Positions 14,767 to 21,760 of a DNA stretch of 24,220 bases are shown here, one piece after another. Each line of letters begins with the position of its first letter. The first letter of the stretch is position 1. A model generated the notes under the pieces. That model ran no database searches and was not told the origin of the DNA. It saw only the letters and a list, made by a program, of their open reading frames with translations. This DNA comes from Bacteroidales bacterium (GTDB lineage Bacteria > Bacteroidota > Bacteroidia > Bacteroidales > Muribaculaceae): contig DXXK01000056.1 in the NCBI GenBank assembly GCA_019416425.1, positions 1 through 24,220 of the forward strand, in the 5' to 3' direction. The translations under genes and the position numbers were made by a program.

Positions 14767-15192
14767 TTAAATCACGCACGGAACCATCGACTTGATGGAG
14801 ACGTGCTTTATTTCGTAGGCATATCCGGCGGCATCGCCCGACGGTAAGCCGGTTTTCCGCTCGCACTCGATTGTGGGATGCGGATATTCGAGCGAGCCGA
14901 TAAGCCAGGATTTGTCGTTGACATCGGTAACGACGAAGCCGGTGCAGACAGCATGGGGAAGTTCCTTGTCGGTAAGGAACTTCAAGGTGGCGGTGTCCTG
15001 GTACCCGGCACCGTCCTTCTTGGTCTGACACTCGCAGGTCGGCTCGTCGAAGAAGGCAATCGGATGAATGTCCGTGAGGACAGCCACCGTCATGCCGCAG
15101 ATGGCAGAGAGGTCAACTCGCCTCGGCAGATGTCGGCAGTCAATCCAGCCGATAGCCTTTATTCCGGGAAGTATCTGTGTCGAAGTACGCAT
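14767..15192 (-). CDS. Conserved Bacteroidales prophage protein
   Basis: A 141-residue protein of a family I recognise beside phage genes in Bacteroides. It opens ILPGIKAIGWIDCRHLPRRV, then has the middle HPIAFFDEPTCECQTKKDGA, FVVTDVNDKSWLIGSLEYPH and the tail YAYEIKHVSIKSMVPCVI. The strand-rich pattern suggests a virion component such as a connector or tube protein, but I cannot prove this. The Met at 15192 gives the family-like start; the frame is open 15 codons further up, overlapping the next gene. It is transcribed with the gene upstream after a 41-bp gap. Confidence 0.72.
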   Translation of the reverse strand: MRTSTQILPGIKAIGWIDCRHLPRRVDLSAICGMTVAVLTDIHPIAFFDEPTCECQTKKDGAGYQDTATLKFLTDKELPHAVCTGFVVTDVNDKSWLIGSLEYPHPTIECERKTGLPSGDAAGYAYEIKHVSIKSMVPCVI

Positions 15193-15233
15193 AATCGTAG
15201 AAAACGTAGAATTGAAAATTATGGCCGCTGAAA

Positions 15234-15725
15234 TCAATGAGATTTTTTGCGGTTATATTGTTTTTTCGCCCTGTCTCGCATCATGTAGATGTTGCGCTGC
15301 CTCTGATAGCGTTTGGCGATGGCGTTCCAGTTCTTCTCGGTCGGCTCGATGCCGTGCTTCTCCATCCAGGCATAAATCAGCTCGTCCTGACGCTTGCCTA
15401 TCTTGCCGAAGTGATGCAGTTCCTCCCAAAGCTGAATGTCGAAGCGGTTGCGGATAAGATTGAGCAACATCGACATGGCACGTGGCGGCAGGTAATTGTA
15501 CGTCTCCGGCGGACGGTTGCGGAACGTCGGAATCCTGACGGCAAGTTTGCCGTCGGAGCAGACCTCCGGGTCCATACCCTCCGGCAATTTCGACATATAC
15601 AGTTCAAGCGTCTTGCTCTCGACAGAGCTACGGGTAAGATGAACCGGCACCTCGCCGCCATGTTCGTTTACGAACCACTGCGCGAGATAGTCTTCCAGCG
15701 GTAAATAGATGCAAAGGTTGCTCAT
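15234..15725 (-). CDS. Conserved Bacteroidales prophage/ICE protein
   Basis: A 163-residue protein with the opening CIYLPLEDYLAQWFVNEHGG and the later motif PETYNYLPPRAMSMLLNLIR. I recall this family from Bacteroides prophages and conjugative elements, function unknown. The C-terminal half is basic and helical (NAIAKRYQRQRNIYMMRDRA then KKQYNRKKSH), so nucleic-acid binding is likely. It sits immediately downstream of the phased-repeat region and has its own -7 element 20 bp before the ATG, so it is transcribed apart from the primase operon. Confidence 0.74.
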   Translation of the reverse strand: MSNLCIYLPLEDYLAQWFVNEHGGEVPVHLTRSSVESKTLELYMSKLPEGMDPEVCSDGKLAVRIPTFRNRPPETYNYLPPRAMSMLLNLIRNRFDIQLWEELHHFGKIGKRQDELIYAWMEKHGIEPTEKNWNAIAKRYQRQRNIYMMRDRAKKQYNRKKSH

Positions 15726-15745
15726 GATATAGTCTGATTTATATA

Positions 15746-15753
15746 CAAAATTA
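15746..15753 (-). promoter_or_regulatory. -7 element before the 15234-15725 gene
   Basis: Minus strand TAATTTTG fits TAnnTTTG and lies about 20 bp before the start codon at 15725. No TTTG -33 box is visible at the usual spacing. Confidence 0.4.
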
Positions 15754-15889
15754 CCTAATATCAGCGTGTTAGCCTAATAATCAAGGGGGATAATGGGTGA
15801 CTTACGGGGACACTACGGAGCCGATTTTCAAGATTTTTCTCAGTCCGGCGAAGAAGAAAAATATGGGAGCGGTATAATCGGCGGGGTGA

Positions 15890-16132
15890 CAGCGTTGACA
15901 CGGGAGCCACGATGACACGAAATCCAAACTGCGATGCGTAAAGCCGCTTAATTACAATACTTTATCTTTTTTGAAAGAAAAAGTAAGTATGTATAGGTAT
16001 GGCTTGAAAGTGTCAACCGTTGGCTCTGAAAATTTTCGGGAAATCGAAAATGACTACAAGTGTCAACGATTGTCAACGCTGCATATTTTCGTAAATTACT
16101 GAAATACAATCAGTGCTACCTTGTCAACGCTG
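15890..16132. repeat. Phased TGTCAAC repeats, candidate replication origin
   Basis: In the roughly 500-bp non-coding gap between the primase gene and its neighbour, TGTCAAC[CG] recurs in direct orientation at 16011, 16061, 16071 and 16122, spacings of 50, 10 and 51 bp, so all copies lie on one helical face. An inverted copy, CAGCGTTGACAC, is at 15890-15901. Two of the direct copies extend to the same TTGTCAACGCTG (16070-16081, 16121-16132), which is also the complement of most of the inverted one. Iteron-like repeats beside a primase-helicase suggest an origin or a control site. The remainder of the gap is AT-rich. Confidence 0.55.
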
Positions 16133-16183
16133 ACTTTCGCAGAACATACGCTTTTGCTTTCCTCTGATTGGCTTTTTTTGAAA

Positions 16184-16213
16184 TAAAAAAGGCCAACATC
16201 CGAGTGTTGACCT
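16184..16213 (-). terminator. Intrinsic terminator of the primase operon
   Basis: Minus strand AGGTCAACA, loop CTCGGA, TGTTGGCCT, then a T-rich tail (16184-16190). The stem is 9 bp with one mismatch-like G-T position. It lies 26 bp after the primase stop and separates the early operon from the repeat region. Confidence 0.8.
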
Positions 16214-16239
16214 GAGAGGAATAATGATGGATTACAATG

Positions 16240-19200
16240 TCAGAACGGCGCGTCTTCCTCCTTGTCGGGAGGGTCAAAAAGAGAGGTCGGCTTGGGAGGA
16301 ACCGCCGGAGAAACAGGCGCGGAGTCCGTCGGCTCCGCGTCCTCTGCCAGTTCCTCCGTCTCGCTGATTACCTCGGTTTCGAGATTCAGCCCGAACTCCG
16401 CTTTGAGCATGGCATAATTGAAGCACATAGCCTTGGGGCGGTTGACTTTCATCTTCTTGGTCTGAGTGCCGTTCACCGTTTCAAAGGTATAGTCCGGCGT
16501 ACCGTTAGCGAGAAGAATAGTGAAGCGGTCCTGTTTCAGACCGAGGAACGAGGGGTGCGAGCGGAGATAGGAAAGCATCGTACTCCAGTTGCTACGGTTG
16601 GCGGTGGCGTTTGACGCTCCGCGACCGTTGAACAGACCCGCCACGGCTGCGCTGTTCAGATACAGCACGGGAGTAGGCTCGGCGAACACCATATCCTCCT
16701 TCATGGTAGTGGAGCGGAAAGTGCGGTGCCACTTGATGCGGAAATGCGCCTTGTCGATGGCGCGGCCCTGGGTATGGTAGCCTTGAAGCGCCTCCCAGAA
16801 GTCGCCCATCTCGGAACTTTCCTGAGCGGTCTCGTTCTGCAGACGCATACCGGCCACGGCCACCGTGAGCAGGTCGTTGTAGCTGAACGGCAACGACAGC
16901 ACCGATTCGAGGGTGCGGAAAGCGGCAAGCGGAATAATCCAGTTGCCGAAGATACGGTCATGTATCTTTTCCCCCTCTACAATCTTTGACAACTCCGACT
17001 TAGTCAAAGAGTAGGCGTTTGAAAAATTCTTCTCGAAAAGCTGCCGGTGGCCGAGAACTTCGAGGGTAAGATGCGTATTGCCGAGCGAACACATCGCCAC
17101 AAGATCCTCGTAAGCGTCGCGCTCCGGCTTGGAGAAAGAGGTCTTGGAGAAAGCGAGGAAAAGAACACGGGTAAAGAGAGCCATGTCCTGTGTGGGCTTG
17201 TCCTGACCGCACAACGCTATCCCGGTGGAGATGATGGTCTGCGCCGCCATGCCGTCCGTGTTCTGATTCTTCTTGGTCTGACCGCCTCCGCCCCACAGAC
17301 CTTTGAGGTATGCTATTTTCCGCACATCAAGGTCGTTCTTGTACTCGTCGAAAACAACAAGGGAGTTGACCGCCTGACTGACACGGTCGTTCATGGCCGG
17401 AACGGAGGTAACGCCGAGGTTCGGAGGGTCTACGCTGTGGATAAAGAACGACTGGAGCGAAGTCGCAAGGGTGGTCTTGCCCGTGCCTTTCTCGCCGAAA
17501 AGGTTAAGTATGGGGAAATGGCGGGTGCGGTTGAAGATAACATCGCGGAACAGAGTGGCAAGCAGGTAGCAGAAAGCGATTTTGGCGTTGTCGCCGAAAA
17601 CCCTGACGAGCTGCACGGCAAAGTCGTATAGCTTTATGCCGCTGCGGTTTTCATGAATGAAAAGCCGCTCGAACTGGTATATTTCGGGGTTGTTCTCATA
17701 CATTTTCGATGTGGCCGGGATATAGAACGACCTGGAGGGGGCAGTTTCCACGATACCGAGGTCATCGACAGCCAGGAAGCGGTCACCGTTGAAAACGCCG
17801 TTGCCGAAAGCGAAGAAGCCGTTGACGGCATCCCAGCCCATCTTGCGGACACGCTCTGCGGAGCGGGTGCCGCGATAGAGATATTCCTTTACGTTGTTGA
17901 GTTTGTCTATCTTGGCTCGCCATATATAATTGCCGACGGAGCCGACGCGCTGCTGAAAGGTTGTGAGCGAGCAAAGTTCGGACTCCCGGAACTCTATATC
18001 GACCGCCTCGTTGAATTTGTTTACCATACGGAACAGACGTGTGCCGTTTGTTTCGTCCTTGATGTGGTAAAGGGATTCAAGATAGAAATTGGATAGCCTT
18101 ACGGCCTCTCCCTCGTCGTAAGTATAAAAACAGTTGTCGATAATGTTCAGATTGCAGACGCGCAGAAGTTCTTTCCTGCGTTCCGCATCGTTCTTCGGGT
18201 CTGACTTGGCGGCACGTTGCCGGGCTTCCCCTTTGGCACGGCTGACGGCACCTTTCCACGATTTGACTGTGCCGTTGATTTTGGCGAGAGAGGCGATGCA
18301 CTCGTCAGCGATGGCATCGTCCTTGATATGTCGCAGCAGGTCTGCGACCTCGGCGACAATCACGCGCTGTTCGGCAAGTGATGAAGCCACGGAGAATTTC
18401 TTCTCCGCGAGCCAAAGGATAAACGGCTTTTCAGGAATTGCGGCGTAGGTTTCCGGCGTAAGGATATATTCGTCGGCGTCGTTCTTGTGAAGAATTACGG
18501 CATCATCCTCGGCTTTTTCTTCGTTGAAAGGCAGCTCGCGCACTGTTACATCGAAGCCCCGGCGCACGGCTTCGGCTCCGTTAGTCATAACGGCCTTGAA
18601 GCCGGGCCCGAAAGGTTCATCTTTCGGAGGGTCGGAGTCCGGAATAAAGCATAGGGATTGTATATGCTTTTTGAGAATGTCGAACTGGGCGCCACTCCAG
18701 GCGGTGCCGAGAGTGGCTACGGTGTTTTCAAGTCCGATGGACTGGAGGCGCAGCACATCGGGCGCGCCCTCGACGATGTTATAGTAGAGCGCATCGCGGC
18801 AGCGGCTCGCCCTGTCGATGCCGAAAACGGACTCTCCTTTGGTAAATACAGACGAGTTGGACGAGTTGACGTATTTACCCACATTGTCGGCCTTATCATC
18901 GCCGAGATAGCGGGCTGTGAAGGCAATGACGCGCCCGAAGCGGTCGCGGATAGGGATAACAAGGCGGTTACGGAATAGAGTATAAATACGACCACTCTTT
19001 TCATCCTTGCGGTAAATGCCGGACTGCACGAGCAGATCTTCTGTGATAGCTTTGCTCTTGCAGTATTCCATAAGAAGTTTACCGTCCTTCGGGGCCAGAC
19101 CGATGCCGCAGGTGGAGCAGAAATCCTCCGGCCATCGTGAGTAGGCATAGTCACGGGCGGCGTGTGCTTCGTCGTTCATCTCTACTCGGAGCTGATCGAA

Positions 19201-19578
19201 GAAGAATTTATGCACCGTGGCGACGACGGCCAGGACTGATTCTTTCAGTTTCGCCGCCTCCTTTTGTTCGTCGGACTGTTCCTCCTTGGTGTATTCTATA
19301 TGGAGATTGTTGGCTTTGGCGATGGCTTCGACGGCCTGTAAGAAGTCTATACCCTCGCGCTCCATATAGAACCTGATGCCGTCGCCCCCACGGTGGCAGC
19401 TATGGCAGTACCAGAGGTTTCTGCCGGGCGTGATGGAGAAGGAGGGTGTGTTCTCGGAGTGGAACGGGCAATGGGCGAACATCGTTGAGCCTCGCCGACG
19501 GAACTCCAGCCCCGCAGATTTCAGAACGTCCTCGATGTCGAGATTGCGGACAGCGTCGATTGTCTTGTTGCTTATCAT
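16240..19578 (-). CDS. Primase-helicase (CHC2 zinc finger, Toprim, P-loop ATPase)
   Basis: A 1112-residue replication protein. The N-terminus is a DnaG-type CHC2 zinc finger (C37-x2-H40, C58-x2-C61 in HCPFHSENTPSF and WYCHSCHRGG). A Toprim-like primase core follows, with YNIVEGAPDVLRL (VEG at 269-271) and IPDSDPP (DxD at 314-316). Residues about 690-900 hold a helicase-type ATPase: Walker A GEKGTGKT (695-702) and Walker B VVFDEYKND (741-749). The C-terminus is an acidic Pro-rich tail. It would prime and unwind element DNA, and satellite and phage elements often use such fusions. I start at MISNKTIDAVRN, whose ATG overlaps the upstream stop by 4 bp (ATGA); the frame is open 47 codons more but in a shadow of that gene. 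Confidence 0.92.
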   Translation of the reverse strand: MISNKTIDAVRNLDIEDVLKSAGLEFRRRGSTMFAHCPFHSENTPSFSITPGRNLWYCHSCHRGGDGIRFYMEREGIDFLQAVEAIAKANNLHIEYTKEEQSDEQKEAAKLKESVLAVVATVHKFFFDQLRVEMNDEAHAARDYAYSRWPEDFCSTCGIGLAPKDGKLLMEYCKSKAITEDLLVQSGIYRKDEKSGRIYTLFRNRLVIPIRDRFGRVIAFTARYLGDDKADNVGKYVNSSNSSVFTKGESVFGIDRASRCRDALYYNIVEGAPDVLRLQSIGLENTVATLGTAWSGAQFDILKKHIQSLCFIPDSDPPKDEPFGPGFKAVMTNGAEAVRRGFDVTVRELPFNEEKAEDDAVILHKNDADEYILTPETYAAIPEKPFILWLAEKKFSVASSLAEQRVIVAEVADLLRHIKDDAIADECIASLAKINGTVKSWKGAVSRAKGEARQRAAKSDPKNDAERRKELLRVCNLNIIDNCFYTYDEGEAVRLSNFYLESLYHIKDETNGTRLFRMVNKFNEAVDIEFRESELCSLTTFQQRVGSVGNYIWRAKIDKLNNVKEYLYRGTRSAERVRKMGWDAVNGFFAFGNGVFNGDRFLAVDDLGIVETAPSRSFYIPATSKMYENNPEIYQFERLFIHENRSGIKLYDFAVQLVRVFGDNAKIAFCYLLATLFRDVIFNRTRHFPILNLFGEKGTGKTTLATSLQSFFIHSVDPPNLGVTSVPAMNDRVSQAVNSLVVFDEYKNDLDVRKIAYLKGLWGGGGQTKKNQNTDGMAAQTIISTGIALCGQDKPTQDMALFTRVLFLAFSKTSFSKPERDAYEDLVAMCSLGNTHLTLEVLGHRQLFEKNFSNAYSLTKSELSKIVEGEKIHDRIFGNWIIPLAAFRTLESVLSLPFSYNDLLTVAVAGMRLQNETAQESSEMGDFWEALQGYHTQGRAIDKAHFRIKWHRTFRSTTMKEDMVFAEPTPVLYLNSAAVAGLFNGRGASNATANRSNWSTMLSYLRSHPSFLGLKQDRFTILLANGTPDYTFETVNGTQTKKMKVNRPKAMCFNYAMLKAEFGLNLETEVISETEELAEDAEPTDSAPVSPAVPPKPTSLFDPPDKEEDAPF

Positions 19579-19775
19579 ATCTCTTTGGCTTTGTCCCAGC
19601 AGTCGATGATTGACTGGCCGGTGTATTTTAGTCTGCGCGGATTGCTGTTGCAGGGAGAGATAAGACCCATGCGGCGCAGTTTGCGCAGGGTCTTGTGGCA
19701 GACGCCAAGTTCGGCACAAGTCCGCTTAACTGAAAATACACCGTCGGGGGCACATTTGGGGCGTATCTCGATCAT
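19575..19775 (-). CDS. Small HTH DNA-binding protein
   Basis: A 66-residue protein with a MerR/excisionase-like helix-turn-helix: VFSVKRTCAELGVCHKTLRK, then RRMGLISPCNSNPRRLKYTG and a closing strand. Proteins like this act as excisionases or small regulators in mobile elements. It overlaps the primase start and the stop of the preceding gene's start region by ATGA junctions on both sides, so it belongs to a tightly coupled early operon. An excisionase role would need an integrase, which is not in the window. Confidence 0.78.
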   Translation of the reverse strand: MIEIRPKCAPDGVFSVKRTCAELGVCHKTLRKLRRMGLISPCNSNPRRLKYTGQSIIDCWDKAKEI

Positions 19776-20023
19776 GGCTGCGGTTGCTCTGTGTCGGGGG
19801 CCGTATCGTCAAAGATACGCTTCCCGGCCTCGTCCTCGATAATCTGTTTGGCGTGTTCGGGTATGCGGCAAGCCATACACTTCCAGTTGAAGAAGGTCTG
19901 CCGCCGGACACCGGCCAGTTTGGTTACGCCGGTCACGAACTCGACCCTCTCCCAATAGGAAAGAGTGTCAAGAAAGGCGTTGAGCTGCGTGGCCTCAATA
20001 TGCTTTATATCGTTGTTCGTCAT
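19772..20023 (-). CDS. Small early-operon protein, likely HTH
   Basis: An 83-residue protein. The segment FVTGVTKLAGVRRQTFFNWK reads as a helix-turn-helix with a Trp-rich recognition helix, preceded by a helical N-terminus (LNAFLDTLSYWERVE) and ending in an acidic tail (DDTAPDTEQPQP). I cannot name a family. It overlaps the next gene by 4 bp (ATGA) and follows the previous one after 6 bp, so it is part of the early operon. A regulatory role is likely but not proven. Confidence 0.7.
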   Translation of the reverse strand: MTNNDIKHIEATQLNAFLDTLSYWERVEFVTGVTKLAGVRRQTFFNWKCMACRIPEHAKQIIEDEAGKRIFDDTAPDTEQPQP

Positions 20024-20029
20024 AAATGA

Positions 20030-20302
20030 TTAATCCTTGAAATAGTCCTGTTTAACTCGTTGGAGAAGGCGAAGATCGGCGGTGCGGGATTCAACCTTAC
20101 CGGGTCGTACGCACGGTTCAACCTTTCCTTGTTTTCTCCAACGCTCGACATTCGCACGCCCAAACATATCATAAGCCTTTCTTTGGCTAACATATTCTGG
20201 GTCGTTTATGTCTGTCTTAAGCATACTTACGACCCTTGCCGCAACATCGTTGAGGAAGGTGTCGTATGGAATAAGCCTATCGAGGAATTGAAGGAAAGCC
20301 AT
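20030..20302 (-). CDS. HTH_17-like DNA-binding protein
   Basis: A 90-residue protein whose C-terminal half (SQRKAYDMFGRANVERWRKQ, then GKVEPCVRPGKVESRTADLR) has the pattern of a winged helix-turn-helix found in many small Bacteroidales mobile-element proteins. The N-terminal ~40 residues look like a helical dimerisation segment. It is the second gene of the early operon, 10 bp after the first. Together with the two following HTH-like proteins it makes a cluster of three small DNA-binding proteins ahead of the primase. Confidence 0.75.
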   Translation of the reverse strand: MAFLQFLDRLIPYDTFLNDVAARVVSMLKTDINDPEYVSQRKAYDMFGRANVERWRKQGKVEPCVRPGKVESRTADLRLLQRVKQDYFKD

Positions 20303-20312
20303 AATCAGCGGA

Positions 20313-20504
20313 TTATTGGATTCTCGTCACCTCGATAGACTTATCGGAGCGATTGGTTTTCGTTGTGTATTGGCGCTCATACATCATGCCAAGTTCGGAT
20401 GCTTGTGTGCGAACGCTTTTCAGCCGAGAAATGGGGAACTTTACTGTGTCCCCAACCGCCATCTCGAACAGAGTCGGGCGGATTTTTTGAGTGATTTCAA
20501 TCAT
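20313..20504 (-). CDS. Small early-operon protein of unknown function
   Basis: A 63-residue basic protein (MAVGDTVKFPISRLKSVRTQ, then ASELGMMYERQYTTK and SIEVTRIQ). I recognise the style from small proteins in Bacteroides mobile elements, but not the function. It has 5 or more Lys/Arg per 20 residues in the middle and no membrane segment, fitting nucleic-acid binding. It is the first gene of the early operon and its start codon adjoins one copy of a 16-bp repeat also found at the divergent regulator gene. Confidence 0.65.
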   Translation of the reverse strand: MIEITQKIRPTLFEMAVGDTVKFPISRLKSVRTQASELGMMYERQYTTKTNRSDKSIEVTRIQ

Positions 20505-20656
20505 TTTTTCGCTGTTTAATTTGGTGGATTAATGATTAATGATTAACTTTGCACCAGAGTATTACCGTACTTTGGAAACGCAAAGTAACCATTTAATGTT
20601 TAACCAAACAATAAATGGTGTATCGTTTTAAGTATTTTTCGCTGTTTAATGTTTAA
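20505..20656. promoter_or_regulatory. Divergent promoter region with repeated operator-like motifs
   Basis: The rightward promoter is near-perfect: TTTG (20520-20523), 20 bp, TAACTTTGC (20544-20552). Between its boxes lie three tandem 7-bp copies, GATTAAT, GATTAAT and GATTAAC (20527-20547). The leftward promoter is weaker: -7 TTACTTTGC at 20580-20588 (minus strand), with CAAA at 20605-20608 only 16 bp away. TTTAATGTTTAA occurs at 20592-20603 inside it and again at 20645-20656 over the regulator's start codon. Together they suggest a GWTTAATGWTTAA operator. A 16-bp repeat TTTTTCGCTGTTTAAT (20505-20520, 20635-20650) brackets the region. Confidence 0.6.
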
Positions 20657-21107
20657 TATTGAACTGAAAGAGGTACACATCGGAAGGGCAATCAAAGAAC
20701 GCCTTGACGAACTGAAGATGACCAAGACGGAATTTGGCCGTCTTATAGGTGTCCCTCAGCAGCATGTCAATCGAATCTTCGAAAGAGAGACGATTGAAAC
20801 GAAGAAGCTCATAAAGATTAGTCGAGCACTTGACTTTAACTTCTTCGCGTTGTTCTGTCAGTTCCCTACCAACATCAGCGCCTACCTCTCGGCAGTCGCG
20901 TTGGGCGATGGAGATGTGAACAACAATATCGGAGAGACCGCCATCCTCTCCCAACTTGAAATTCTAAAGGTCAAGTTGGAGGAAAGGGAAGGTACGGTTG
21001 CGGATCTTCGCGACCAGATCGGCGGACTCAAAGACAGTGTCGAGCAGTTGAAATCCAACTTGCGAGACAAGGACGAGATAATAACCCTTTATAAAGAAAG
21101 GAAATAA
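20649..21107 (+). CDS. XRE-type regulator with a C-terminal coiled coil
   Basis: A 152-residue protein transcribed away from the early operon, the position of a phage repressor. Residues about 10-70 are an XRE helix-turn-helix: GRAIKERLDELKMTKTEFGR, then LIGVPQQHVNRIFERETIET. The C-terminal third is a long coiled coil (ILSQLEILKVKLEEREGTVA, then DLRDQIGGLKDSVEQLKSNL) that would dimerise it. No cleavable RecA-type protease domain is seen, so induction would not follow the LexA/cI route. The strong TTTG/TAACTTTGC promoter with overlapping repeats would give autoregulation. The ATG at 20649 is itself inside an operator-like repeat. Confidence 0.85.
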   Translation: MFNIELKEVHIGRAIKERLDELKMTKTEFGRLIGVPQQHVNRIFERETIETKKLIKISRALDFNFFALFCQFPTNISAYLSAVALGDGDVNNNIGETAILSQLEILKVKLEEREGTVADLRDQIGGLKDSVEQLKSNLRDKDEIITLYKERK

Positions 21108-21180
21108 TTATGTAGAACCAGGCTAAGAACGTTAGACCGAGTCAACGCATCTCGAACTGCGTAAGCCCTCTATGGCGATT
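21108..21180. other. Non-coding stretch after the regulator
   Basis: No gene is supported here. The region from 21108 to 21760 (about 650 bp) holds only the repeat pair, an inverted repeat, an AT-rich tandem repeat and a promoter, listed separately. The boundary of the element is probably within it, but no attachment site can be picked out by eye. Confidence 0.4.
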
Positions 21181-21390
21181 GTTTAGAGATAGTTTAGAGT
21201 TACTTGCTATCTGCTTCACTATCAAAGGACAATTACAGAGGCCCAAGCCGCGATAGAGGACTAAAACGGTGTCGAAAGGCAAAGTTTAACCTCGAAGCCA
21301 AAATTTGTTTAGAGTATGTTTAGAACAATTTCACAACATAAAGAATATCAAACAAATATGGCAGTGGCGCAGGCTGCCATCGAGGAGTAA
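21181..21390 (+). repeat. Two 84-bp related units separated by 42 bp
   Basis: Units at 21181-21264 and 21307-21390 both open with GTTTAGAG and end in a stop codon. In the frame ending at that stop the first reads FRVTCYLLHYQRTITEAQAA then IED, and the second FRTISQHKEYQTNMAVAQAA then IEE. The shared AQAAIE[DE]-stop uses different codons in the two copies, which suggests protein-level constraint. Only the second has an ATG (21316, giving a 24-residue peptide); the first has TAG at that codon. Each could be a tiny gene, or the pair a remnant of a duplicated small gene. Confidence 0.45.
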
Positions 21391-21414
21391 GGCATATATC
21401 TGACATTTAACGCA

Positions 21415-21455
21415 ATAGGCGGTATGTTCCTGATGAGAAAGGGCATACCGCCTAT
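21415..21455 (+). terminator. 12-bp perfect inverted repeat
   Basis: ATAGGCGGTATG (21415-21426) pairs with CATACCGCCTAT (21444-21455), 17-nt loop. No T run follows, so it may be a terminator, an RNA hairpin or a recombination/binding site. Confidence 0.45.
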
Positions 21456-21551
21456 GTTGGTCTTATGAAGTCTGTGCATTTGTATATCAAAATGACACCA
21501 TGTGAACGACTGGATCTGTGTGTACGGTGAATAGTTACCATAATAATTGGC

Positions 21552-21594
21552 AATAGTTAAATAATAGTTAAATAATAGTTAAATAATATTAAAT
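21552..21594 (+). repeat. 11-bp AT-rich tandem repeat
   Basis: AATAGTTAAAT is repeated head to tail at 21552, 21563 and 21574, followed by a shortened fourth copy to 21594. One helical turn per unit just upstream of a promoter could bend DNA or bind a regulator. Confidence 0.7.
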
Positions 21595-21607
21595 AATTGG
21601 GCATTGT

Positions 21608-21638
21608 TTTGTATGTTGATTTAAAGAGATTAATTTTG
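21608..21638 (+). promoter_or_regulatory. Promoter of the secreted-protein gene
   Basis: TTTG (21608-21611), a 19-bp spacer and TAATTTTG (21631-21638) match the Bacteroidota consensus. The leader would be roughly 115 nt long, to the ATG at 21761. The AT-rich tandem repeat lies directly upstream. Confidence 0.6.
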
Positions 21639-21760
21639 TTGTGTCAGAAATTGTTCAACACTAATATTAGTTAAAGCTAACAAGAGACAGCGATTTATGA
21701 ATGCCAAATATGGTGAGTCATAGGTCATAACCCAAAGTATTAACCTTAAAAACCGAACTC

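Noticed and set aside
16205..16213. Inverted TGTTGAC copy as a sixth origin repeat
   Set aside because: It is one arm of the primase terminator hairpin and is explained by that.
21108..21760. CRISPR array or tRNA gene in the right-hand gap
   Set aside because: Only two related units of 84 bp and an 11-bp tandem repeat are present; no repeat-spacer pattern and no cloverleaf is seen.
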